A stretch of 64,000 nt of DNA, taken from Symbiodinium natans (taxonomy: Eukaryota > Sar > Dinophyceae > Suessiales > Symbiodiniaceae). A model generated the notes under the pieces. It saw only the letters and a list, made by a program, of their open reading frames with translations, made no database searches and was not told the origin of the DNA. The position numbers were made by a program, and so were the translations under genes. Position 1 is the first letter of the stretch, and each line of letters opens with the position of its first letter. This document shows, one piece after another, positions 36,356 to 47,500 of this stretch. The DNA is taken from the NCBI GenBank assembly GCA_905221605.1, contig CAJNDS010000097.1:167097-231096 (forward strand), read 5' to 3'.

Positions 36356-37135
36356 CAGGCATGTCCCTGCTCGTGGCACATTCTGAAGAGGCCACAGCAA
36401 ATGCCGGACAGTCGGCGGCCGTGCCAGGCAAGGAGCTGACTTCAGTGCCCAATCCCGGAGTTTTGCACACTCAGTTGCTATCACAAGCGGTGCAAAGCTT
36501 GAACAGCATTCACGCATCACTTTTTTTTGTCTGTGTGCAGAGGCCTTTGCGGCCATCTTCTGCTGCATGTTCTCAGCACAAAGTCTGCCTCGAGGATATT
36601 CGAACTTTCGCCTCAGGCCTGTGTGTGAAACTGCCAATATGAAGTTGGGCTCGAAGATATCGGCGCAGGCACTTGCAAATGCAGCCCAGTGGTGGGCTTC
36701 ACTGTCTGCAAGGCTGGGATGTGCGCCATGCGACCTTCGAAGTCTTGCGTGGTACGAGCTATCACGCCATGCCAGGAAGAGGAAGCCATTCGTGCCGTGC
36801 TTACGAGCAGACCGATCTTGCTGTGCACCCAAGTTAATGCCCTGTTCAAGGATGCGGTTGCCAATGTGGTCATCGTCCATGCCTTGTTATTCGGAGGGGG
36901 AGAGCTTCGGGAGCTTGATGCCGGATGCCAGTCTTGAGGCAAAGTCAACGGGGCCCACACCACGAGACCATGCGCACACGCTGCAGGCTCGCATGCAAGG
37001 CGCTGTCGATAACATCGAGTCTGTGCTCTCGAGTTGACTGCGCGGCACATTGCAGGCTTTCGCTGCAGCTGCTGCTAGGACAGTTTCAGCCGCTCTTGAC
37101 GCGCAGCTGCGACAGATTTTTCACAGCGTCCTGGG
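36356..37135 (+). CDS. Unidentified exons
   Basis: A first exon from the AG acceptor at about 36358 reads TANAGQSAAVPGKELTSVPN and then VQSLNSIHA. It could join AFAAIFCCMFSAQSLPRGYS at about 36542, after a TTTTTTTTGTCTGTGTGCAG-type acceptor. Further coding-like pieces are HTLQARMQGAVDNIESVL (about 36973) and AFAAAAARTVSAALDAQLRQ (about 37057). I do not recognise the protein. A 264-codon minus-strand frame overlaps but has no motif. Confidence 0.3.
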
Positions 37136-38070
37136 TGTAGGAGCTTGACTCTGGCAAGCTCGACCGTGGCCTCTGCTATGGAAAGCCACGATCCACATCC
37201 CACACAGGCCGCAAAGATTCAGACGCAAGCTGGCAACAGATTTCAGTAGCCATCAGTAGTGACATCGCTGCTTTTCTAGACAGGAAATTGGAAGCTTGGT
37301 GCGATGCTCCGCTGTCCTTGGCGCTCTTGGCGCGCAGGCGCTTGTACTGAGCCTTCAGGACCTCGTGAGCTTTGTCTCTCTCTCTCTCTCTCTTTCTCTT
37401 TCTCTCCCTCTCTCTTCACGCTTCTGCTCGCACTCACAACAACTCTGCACTGGGACACGCTGGGCTGCTTGATCCGCACGACTCGCATGCTTTAGGCTCA
37501 AATCAGATTTGGGCCGTAGGTCTAGAATTCAGGAGAGGGCATTCAAGAAGAGCCATCCAGCCCCATCCAGCCAAGAGTTTGCAAGCACCTTCTTTGGCCA
37601 GCACTCGATCTGACCATCACTAGAGACTCGCACCAAGAATTTGTGATCAGTTCGGGGGAAGGGCAGGCCAACAGCTGAATCTGTGCGGCAAGCCATGACC
37701 CTGTCCGTCGGCTTCATCTAACGAGGCCTTCGAGGCCCGTGTTTGTTTGTCCAGAGAGAATGGAGCGGGGGGGCCCGAGAAAATGCGAGCTGAGTTGGAT
37801 GTTCTACTTTGCGGTGCCGTTGCTGGGGGGCTGGGACTCCTGGGACAGCTGGGACAGGAGATGTCGAAAGATGCTAACGACGCAGGCGCCGTGCGGCGAA
37901 GCAGTCCATGCTGTGCGGTCGTGCCGATTCATGGGTTGTCTCAGTCTTGCTTGGTATCTTTGTCATAGGCACCCATTACTCTTTCTTGCTCAAGAAGTGC
38001 GTCAAGGCTGGTATGCTGCTAGTATGGAGCCTGGCGATGGTGCTTGACGTAGAACAGGGTCGCCGTGCAG
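37136..38070. other. No firm gene; (TC)n tract
   Basis: A CT-rich microsatellite lies at about 37375-37413. A + strand frame at 37783 (MRAELDVLLCGAVAGGLGLL) could be a 5' exon of CFAP99, but nothing confirms it. Confidence 0.35.
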
Positions 38071-41000
38071 GTCGTTGAAACTTATGACCCAAAGAAGACA
38101 ACCGTCGATGCATACATGGAGGCGCTGCTTGGGTCATGCTGCTGAGGCTGAGTGATGTGACGGGAAAGAGACCTTTTGGATAGGACGCCCCGTTCCTCAA
38201 AGAGAAGAGCCTGGGAGACACGGAACGCAAGTTCATACACCAGGCGGCATACGGTTATGATGTCTGTGTGTGACAGGCCAGAAGTGTCATGAGTTTACCC
38301 CGCTCGCCACTGATGCCACAGAGTATCATGAGAAATCATAGGTCAGGAGTTTACCCCGCTCACACCGTGCGCGGGCCCCGGGGCCAAAGCCAAAGCATCC
38401 ACACCTGGCGGAGCCACAGGTGTGGATGAGATGACCGAACAAACATGGTGTTTTTTCTACGGGATTTGCGCGGTCTTTTGGTCCTTTCGTCCTTTCGGGC
38501 CTAAGATGCTGATGCTCATAAGATGCTCATTGTTTGGCTTCCGGTGATGCCCCTTGAAAATGCTGTGTTGTACTCGCAGGTGCACTGACGCTCACCCGGT
38601 TTCTGCAGGGCAGAACCAGACCACTAGGAAGTCGTGCTCCGAACGATTCCAACCCATACTGTACCGGTTCTGGCAGTTTTCGATCGACAGCGCATCAACA
38701 GATGCACGCATCAAACTTCCAGATGGGCCCGTGCCGGTGAAACCCGACAAAGGGTGCGTGGCACCGGCGCCGCCTGTGGAGAAGCATAGCTTTAGGCCAT
38801 CGTTGCTGACGGAAGAGGGAAGGCCGAATTTGGGGGTGTGAGGCCGAATTAGGGGGTGTGATGCTAGGGCTATGCAGCTAGCAGTTATGCGCGTTTACGT
38901 TTGGGGTTGTTCAGGGTGTCGATGCTTCAGTGCAGGTTTTTTATGGCTGCATGCGCTACCAAAAGTTCCTAAAGCTCTTCGTGGCAGCCTCAACTTGTTC
39001 GCAGAACGGCTCCTTGCTGGGGTGCCAGCCACGTGCATGATAAGTGTGATGCTTGCAAAATCGTGCAAATTCAGAGGTGACCAGCTTCATGTACAAGTGC
39101 CCGGCCACGGCTCTGCGTGCCGAGCAAAGCCTAGCCGGCTTGTTTCATCTCCCTTTTCTTTGCGTTGATGCTGCGCGAAAATGTTGGGCAGGCATTTACC
39201 TGGTACTTGCTTACCTGCTGTTCTTCCGGCTGGAAGAGCAGGGAGCTTACCGGTACAGCTTGAATGGATTCAGTACCTCCGAGCGCGTCCCATTGCAACA
39301 CGCTTGTTCGTTGAGGCTCACGGTGCCAGAGTTTCGCCAGTTTCTCCTGTGCGGCTATGGAGCACTCCCTGCCATCAACGCTCTGATGCAGCCCCTTGGA
39401 CCAGAACGACATGATAACGACCGTTGTTCTTCCGGCAATCTTTACCAGAACTTTAGATGAGCCAAACAAGGATTCAGGGTGCGCTTGAATCGCTCCAAGG
39501 TATGCCTTGAGCGTGGAGGTGCGGCACTTAGCACTGGGTGTGGGCAGGGCCTCTCCGGAATTCTGGAGCAGTCCAGCACGCGCCTTGTTCTGATGCCCAC
39601 TGCAAAGCCCCAAGATGTCACAATCGATCTAGGAGCCATGTCCGAGCCCCAAAAAAGCAGCCGCCACTTTTTCGCGGCCTTTTCAGGAGCTCGAGAAATG
39701 GGTCAAGGCGCTGGCACTTGAAACCTCTTCAGTCGGGACTTGACATCGCTTCGTTCTGAAGGTCGAGTGGTGCAAGTTTTATGACGTCGACTATGTCGAA
39801 CAGGCCGAGACTCCGTCTATTGACGCTCGAAGGCCGAGTTGCCGAGTGAGCCCAACCTGCACTTGGCCATCAGGAAATCATCCGGAAGTTGCAAAGCTTC
39901 AAGGAGGAGCTCCAAGCAACGGTGGATGAGGCGCTTGCCCTGATGTGGACATGGAAGTTGATTTCACCATATTTCACCTGGACATTGAGAACACAAAACG
40001 CACGCAACTCATCAAAAGAGAGGTTCTTTTCTCCGTCCTAGTTTTCCGAGGTCGAGTTCCGCGCCACCGGCACGGTCAAGGCCAGGACTTGCCCCAGTCA
40101 CGCAGAGAGCCGCTGGGGAAAGGAGAAAAAAACGAAACCTGTGCCTTGTTGTGTTTTCCTCCCGTCAGGCGTCTGACAACACTGGCTTGCCTGGAAAGAG
40201 TGAGAAGAAGCTGACCGCAGCATGCCTACATGCTCATGATGCAGCATATCATGTGAGAAGGCGGGGGCGTTCCCTCCTCGCCCATGCCTGGCTTCCCATG
40301 AGGAGTTCAAGCCCTTCAATCTGACGCAGCCCAGGCTCATCGGGGCTGTGACGACCCAAAAATTCCGGTTTGGCATCATGACCCACTGAACCGTGTGCAT
40401 AGTACTCTCTCAGGCTTTCAACGGGCTTCGGGACTTCTCTTAAGGGAGTGCAAGAAGAGCAAGAAGAGCAAGAAGAGCAAGAAGAGCAAGAAGAGCAAGA
40501 AGAGCAAGAAGAGCAAGAAGAGCAAGAAGAGCAAGAAGAGCAAGAAGAGCATCAGTAGCAAAGTCTGGTCTTTGGCTTGTCAGCTGGTTGCAAGTCTGTT
40601 GACCAGTGCAACTCTTTGGCTCGAGATGCAGGGGCATCCGGAAGCTGTGTGTGAGAATGCTGATGGCACCGCATATACCTCTTTCCGCAGGTCTTTGGCA
40701 GGAGCCCATACAAAATGGCAAGCAGTGGAAGCGATGCTTCTGCATGAAACGAAGCAGCGCTTTCGACCTCCGATGCCAGAGCGACCGTTGTGCAAGCGCT
40801 TTTCACTGGAAGGTGGATGTCCGTTTGGCCAAAACTGTACTCATCTTCATTCCATAGACGGGCTGTCAGATGTCCGAGATGAGCGTTTGGCGGCATCTGG
40901 ACCGGCAGAAGGGGCTCCGCAGGTTTTCCTTCACAAGATGGAGGACCGCAAAGTGGGCAAGGGATCCGTCTCCCTGCTGATCCGAACTCTTGCTACTGGC

Positions 41001-44000
41001 GGCTTTGTAATAGCAGATCTGCCCGAGCATGCAGACCTTCTCCTGTCGAATGCTTTCCCTTCCGCAAGCCTCTTAGCAAAGCTGCGACCGGGATGCACGG
41101 TAAATCATTGGCCGGGTGAGTACGAGTTGTGCAGCAAGGACCGCATGGCCAAACTTCTTAGGGGGTTGCCATTCTGCCCTTTGACCTTCGTGTTGCCCAA
41201 TGAAGGGCAGCTGTTGGCAGAAGCCTTGGCAGATGATGGCAGTGAAGCAGTTTGGATCTTGAAGCCTTGCCAGCTGGGAGAGGGACGGCACATCAGAATC
41301 CTGCGCGGAGTGGACTTAGCGGAGCTGGGCAGCTTGGGAGCATGCGTCATATCGCGATATCTGCAGAACCCACTACTGATTGAGGGCCGGAAGGTGGATC
41401 TCAGAGTCTACGCGTTGGTCACGCGCTTGCAGCCGCTTGAGGCCTTCGTGTTTCGAGAGGGCCTGGTCAGAGTTTGCGGTGCCGCCTATCAAATCAGTGG
41501 CTTCGAAGACCTGAGTGCGCACGTGAGCAACAACTCGGTGCAAACCAAGTCCAGCCGGCATGCCAGTGGCAGAAATTTGACTTTGCAGCAACTTTGGAAT
41601 TCCTTGAGCGGTGGCATTTCTCCAGAGATTCTGTGGAAGCGCATCCTCAGAGTTGTCCGTGACTCCTTGACCGTGTGGCAGCCGGCAGCAGTTGCTGCAA
41701 CCAGAGGCAGGCAGATCGCAGCCACCTGACAGATGAGAGAAGTTTTTCTGGTTCAGTGGGTTTCCATGTCGCGTGTCAAACAGTGGAGAGGAACTGCAAA
41801 TTGAAAGAGTTTTTCACTTGAATATCGTGTGCAGCCGCAATGGCATGCTGTTGGCCCCAAGGTCCGATGCGCGGGGCTCAGTTTTGCCTAGTCCGGCGAT
41901 CTCAGACCACTGCTGTGCCTTTGATCCCCAAAAAGGTTATAGCCTCTTGGCCTTCGACCTGCTGGTGGACGACTCGGGGCGGGCGTGGCTGCAACAAGCT
42001 AGGCCCTAGGCTGTTTCATGAAGTCACGAAAAAGAGAAGCGAGGCTTGAGTCAAGGTGAAAGCTGCGAGCTATTCCTTCATAGGAGGGGCAACATTGAAC
42101 GGTTCACAGGCTTGCTGGCCTTTCCAATCGGGGGGGAGGAGGTCAAGATTGATTGTGTCAAGGGAATCTGCCTTTAACATATGCGTAATATCAATATGGC
42201 CTGGCGGCAGCCTCGAACCCAACGAAGTTGCATGCTTGGCGCCGGCATGCATTCAAGTCAAGCTCCTTTCTCAATGTTCCTTCGTTGTTTTCGCATCCGG
42301 CAGCCCTCGAAGCAGGTCGGGAGCCAGGTATAGGCAAGAATGGGCAAGAATGGGCAAGAATGACTAGAGAAGCACTGAATCTGCTGTGATGTTTCTGAGG
42401 CGAGTCTGGCTCCTGGAGGTGAACTCCAAGCCGGCTCTCCATGCGCAGAGCCACTCGCTCAAGGCAGGTCCGAGAGCTCCAAGAGTCCCCACCAAGAACA
42501 AAACAAGGGGGGGGAATTAATTTTTTTGACTTAGACATGACATACTCTACATGAGACATCATAGGCATTGTACGGTAAACAGTTTTCTGTATATATATAT
42601 ATATAATATGTATCTCATACATGATACATGATGATGATTATTATTATATCAATTATAATATCATTGTTATGATCTTTATCTTTATTATTAGTAGTATTAT
42701 TAGCATTATAATTATCGTTATTATTATTACTATTATTCTTATCATGTTATTATACATATGCAATACATAATATATATATATTGTTCAACATGCATTTGTG
42801 TTACTTTGCCTAGTACACTGGGATCTTGCAGGCCATCTTCCCGGTCCATTTTGCCGTCAAGGCAAACTTGCTGTGGCTTGGCTCTAAGAGAAGTTCAGAA
42901 CACGCTGGAGTTCCACAGTTTGGGCTCTGAATTTGTATCCCGGCGTTGTGCCCCAAGAACTTCCTGCGTTCTTGAAGTCTGGAGGGGGGCGCTGGGAATA
43001 GGGAAGGCTCCCCGCGAGCCCTCTAAGGGCCGACCTTTTCTCCCTGGTGGGCCTTCCTTTGGAACACCATGCTCCGCCCACCGCATGTGGAGAAGGAGAA
43101 GCGCTGGGCTTTGAGAGGCTGGAGCCCATGGCTACGAACCCCACCATTGTCCTGTGGACACATGGCATCACATGGCATATGGCGCAGCAATGGTAGTTGC
43201 ACAGGAGGTGGTCTAAAAAGACGAGCAGTTTGATGTGCAGCTTTGATTGCTGCATCTGCAAGCCAAGGTTGGCTAGGCACTGGTCCTCCTGGAGTCGCTT
43301 CTTGCAGGAATCGACCATTGCCACCGCTTCGGGTGCCTGCCCCTGCTGGCGACAGGTTGCGGAGGACACTGGCAGGAGGAGAAAAGGAAGCGGTGTCTGC
43401 TGACAAGAGTTCACTCCGCTGCAAGCCCGACCTTTTGTAAGACGGTCCGTACGTCCTTCCATGACCGTGGTTGTGCAGTCATTGGGTGGCCTGGGGTGAG
43501 AAACTCTGTTGCTCATTCCTCGAAAAAGAACAGACCTCAAGCCTCGAGCTTCAACATGGGAGCTTTGCCGCGTCAGGGAGCCAAGTAGTACAGTAGCACA
43601 TTCTGCGCGGAGGCCCCGGCTCATCCCGGAGCCCGACGTCATCAGTCGCCAAGTCAAGGCATCGCCAGCTCGGTGGCCTGAGATTTTCATTGGCACTTCA
43701 TTGGCACTTCATTGTTCATTGGCACTTCATTGGCACTTCATTGGCACTTCATTGGCACTTTTATGGCGCTTCATGCTGCAGCTTTAGTGACTTTAGTGAC
43801 TGCACGAAGACCCTGGCGGGAGGCACAGCCAGTCCCGAGCTCGATCCACAAGAACAGCCTCAACAAGGCACAGCAAAAAGCACCTTGCCTGTGTAGGTTC
43901 GTAGATTCACGAGACTCTTCCGAACGATTCTGTGTAAGAAATCTCGGCTTGCAAGAAGTGCTCTCCGTGCAGGTGGAAGAGCAAAAAAAGAAGAAGCTGC

Positions 44001-44475
44001 AGGAAGAAAAGGTCTGGGACACGGAGTTTAAAGGAACTTGTCAAACAAGGTGCCCAGCTGGTGGTGCTGAGAAAACTGGCAGGAGAAGGTAAATGCCAAG
44101 TACGACGAAGCTGACCATTTCAGTTAGCAGCTCAGCCCAGGTTTCCTAATCTAAGTGGCCACAGGTTGCGATTGGCTGTTCCCCGTCCTTCTTGTCGTGG
44201 CCCACGACATTCTGCTGCTTAGCTTGGCCAGATCTGGAAACGGCATCCCGTCGTGACCATGAAGCTGCCTTCGATGACCTGAAGAAGCAGGCTCTGCGGG
44301 TCCTCTGTCTTTGTCCGGAGAAATCTGGAGCAGCCTGAGGTGGAATCTGAGCGTATGGCAGAGTGCACTTTCGTCCCGAAGACGAAGAAGAGCCTTGCCA
44401 GATTCAGCCAAGCTCTGACCCTTGACCCACCTGAACCCTGCCATGCCACGATCATGGCCCTTGTATTGGTTTGTT

Positions 44476-44509
<34 letters not shown>

Positions 44510-47500
44510 CATGGTGTACTTGTTTGCAAAGCGGCGACCCACCTTCGTTCTGATGCTGCCCTTGGATCATGCTAGCTGCCTAGAATTTTGTGCTTTCGAG
44601 TTCCGCATCTCAGGAGGATCATGGCAACGGCAGAAGATGCCACAGTCAGGCCTGCGCACGGTGTTTCTCGTTGCGCTCTGTCATTGTGGCGCCTTCGAGG
44701 CACAACGTGGCGTCCGTGCTTCGGGAAGATGCCTTGGTAAAGCAGAAGCAGGCCAAGGAGCCCTTTTGAGGTATCCAGCTTTGATTAAACAAAGTTAAGT
44801 GCCCTGGCGTTTGCATGGTGTGAGGAGTACCAGGCCCTCAAACGCTACGAGGAGGACTTGCATGATGCCTCGCAGTTCTATACATGGCAAGAGAAGATGA
44901 AGGAGAAGGCAGGGTCTGACAGGGTCTGACAGGGTCTGACAGGGCGCCTCGTTTCCGTCGTCTATATACTGTCGAAGCTGTCGGCCACTCCAAGGATCAC
45001 AATGAAGAGGAGATGCGAGTGCGTCAACGCATCGTCGAGTCAGAAGCCGAGAGAGAAAGCCCGCTTTCCTGCGCAGCGCGTCGCGTAGATGCACGCTGCT
45101 CCCTCAGGATGCAGCTGTCGCGCGACAGTGCCATGGAAGCCTTCGACTCTGCGGTGCGCAAGAAGCATATCCTGGCGGAGCATCAGCGCGAGGACATCGG
45201 ATACGTGGGCTTGTCAAGGGCACTGTTAGACTTTTAGCTGTTAGCGCTCGCAAAATGCCAGGAGCTACAACTTGAACTGGACTTGAAGGACGCTCGCAGA
45301 AGCTTGCTAGATGCTTTCCCGTGAGATCCGTTGATACCACATGCCTTCTGGTGCAGGAAAAAATGCTGGACTACGAAATGGGCGAGAAGAAGCAGCTGGT
45401 TGAGGAGACCAAGGAGGACACCCCGTACTTGATGGATCATGATGCATTTTGGAGGTGAAGAAGCCCGCAGAAGGAAACGTCGTAGAGCCACCAGGTTCGA
45501 AACATGTGCAAAAATGTGCGCGTTCTGCAGCGGACGGGCTCGACCAGAGAAAACTAGAAAAGTGCAGGCACAAGCCAAAGATCTGAGCCTGATGCGGTTG
45601 TCGCGCCGCTCGAGCAAAGAACGGCCGAGTTTGCCTGCGCTGCCGCCATGTGGCACCCAGAGCACCAACAGCGCAAACACACAGAGCCGAAGGGCCAGGA
45701 GCCAATCTCCAGCACCACTACCAACATCCTCCCAGTCTTTGGGAACAGGCTCCCTGGAGGTGGGGCGCCTCCGCAGACCCTCCAAGTCAGTCTCCAGGCC
45801 AGTGTCGCCCATGCCACCCGTGACATCGGTGACAAAGAGCGCCGCAAAGGGCACTGGAAAGGGTTCCAAGACTTGCAGCCCCTTGGAGAAGTGGAGAAAC
45901 CTGCCAAATGATGAACCTGGCTCCTGGGTACCCCCACCACCTGAGGCTCAGTTGGAGGCAATAGGCTTGCAGTACGACGAGACTGCGCTGCTGCTGATGT
46001 CTGAGGGAAAGTCAGTCCCAATCCAGCTTCATGAGCTCTATCCGGAGAGGCAGAGCAGCCCAGTGGAGATGAATAAGCTTCAACGGATCCTTCAGCCGCT
46101 CAGCCCACTGTTCTTGCCACCTCTGCCGGCCATCCCAGATACTTGGATGTTTGACTCCAAGGAAAGGCCGCAAAGTTTCAAGGATTACGTCCTAGAACAG
46201 CCGCCTCTGCCGTCTCGACTGCGTCACACGATCTACTTGCTCCCTTTGACAGAGCCCGGCAAGCCCGGAGTCTCCCAGGTCGGAAGTCTGCCTGACCTTC
46301 GCATGTTTTCCGGTTTCCTCGAGGCTTGGTTTGGACTGCCCTGCAAGATCCTGCATTACGAGCCCATGCTCAGTGGCAGGGGAATAGCAGTGCGAAGCAA
46401 CGGCCACGGCAATGACGTACAGTACCATGCGAAGGACAGCCTAAGGCAACTCCGTATCCGTCTTCCTGCAGACGGCTTTTGCATTCTGGGAGTCACAATG
46501 GAAGATCTCTTTGACAATACGCAGACCTTCGTGCTGAGCAGCATCTCAGTTCGTGACCGTGCAGGCATCTTCTCGTTCTGCAGGATGGATCCAGCTTGGT
46601 ATCGAGTGAGTTGCCGCATGGACTTCGATGTTTTGAGCTCAGATCGCCCATCCGTCGAGATGCAAATTCTTCGGGGCCACGGATAGGGGTGTAGGGAGAT
46701 TTAGGCACACATGACGCCACCAATCGTCAGTGAGTGAGGGCATGTGAGGGCGAGGGCATGTGAGGGCGAGACGCTGAGGTCATGAAAGTGGTTGAGGAGT
46801 ACCCGAAGGAACGTCGAGAAGGGGATCTGGAGGTTCTTCTACGGCGAGCCCATGGGATTCTTTCACAGGAGGTTGGCCACTTCTTGGGCATGAAGCATTG
46901 CCAGTTCTATGTGTGTCGCATGCAGGGCAGCAGTGGTCTGCACGAAAGCGACAGCAAGCAAGACAAGGTGGATTTATGCCCCGTATGCTTGCGGAAGCTC
47001 TCTTGGAACCTTGCCAGCGCTACACACGAGGGTGCGCCTGAAGACATCACAGCTTGGTGCATCCAGCGCTACAGGAAGCTCCTGACCCATGCGGAGAAGC
47101 TCGGGCAGGCCCTGCATGCCCACAAGCTCTGGCTGCGGAGCCGCCTCGCACAGCTCGACTACGACATCATGCCAGCGGCAGCCGCTGCGCCGGCCGCAAC
47201 TGCAGTTGCTATTGCTGCGAAGGTCCAAGCAGGCACCCCGCGCGAAATTGAGGAGCCCGAAGAGATGGACGACCCGATCCAGCTTTCCCCAGATTCAGAA
47301 TCAAGACGTGAAGCAGAGCTGCTGATGTTGTTCTCGCGGCATGATGAGGATGGTGACGGACGGATGAAGGTCAAGGACCCCAACGGGGGCAAGATTTCAC
47401 ATTTCACATTTCACACCACTTCTCTTCACTTCACATACTTCCCTTCAGTTCCTGCATGTTCCTCCCTCTGCTGGCGTCTTCTGTTCTTTTCTTCCACTCC

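Noticed and set aside
36086-36880. 264-codon minus-strand frame
   Set aside because: No family motif; + strand exons with good acceptors overlap it.
40448-40553. KSK-repeat N-terminus of the TTL protein
   Set aside because: Probably an intronic or leader minisatellite, since conserved sequence begins after the acceptor near 40690.
42884-43696. 270-codon minus-strand frame with a helical stretch
   Set aside because: No recognisable domain and it lies within a CFAP99 intron; kept only as an outside possibility.
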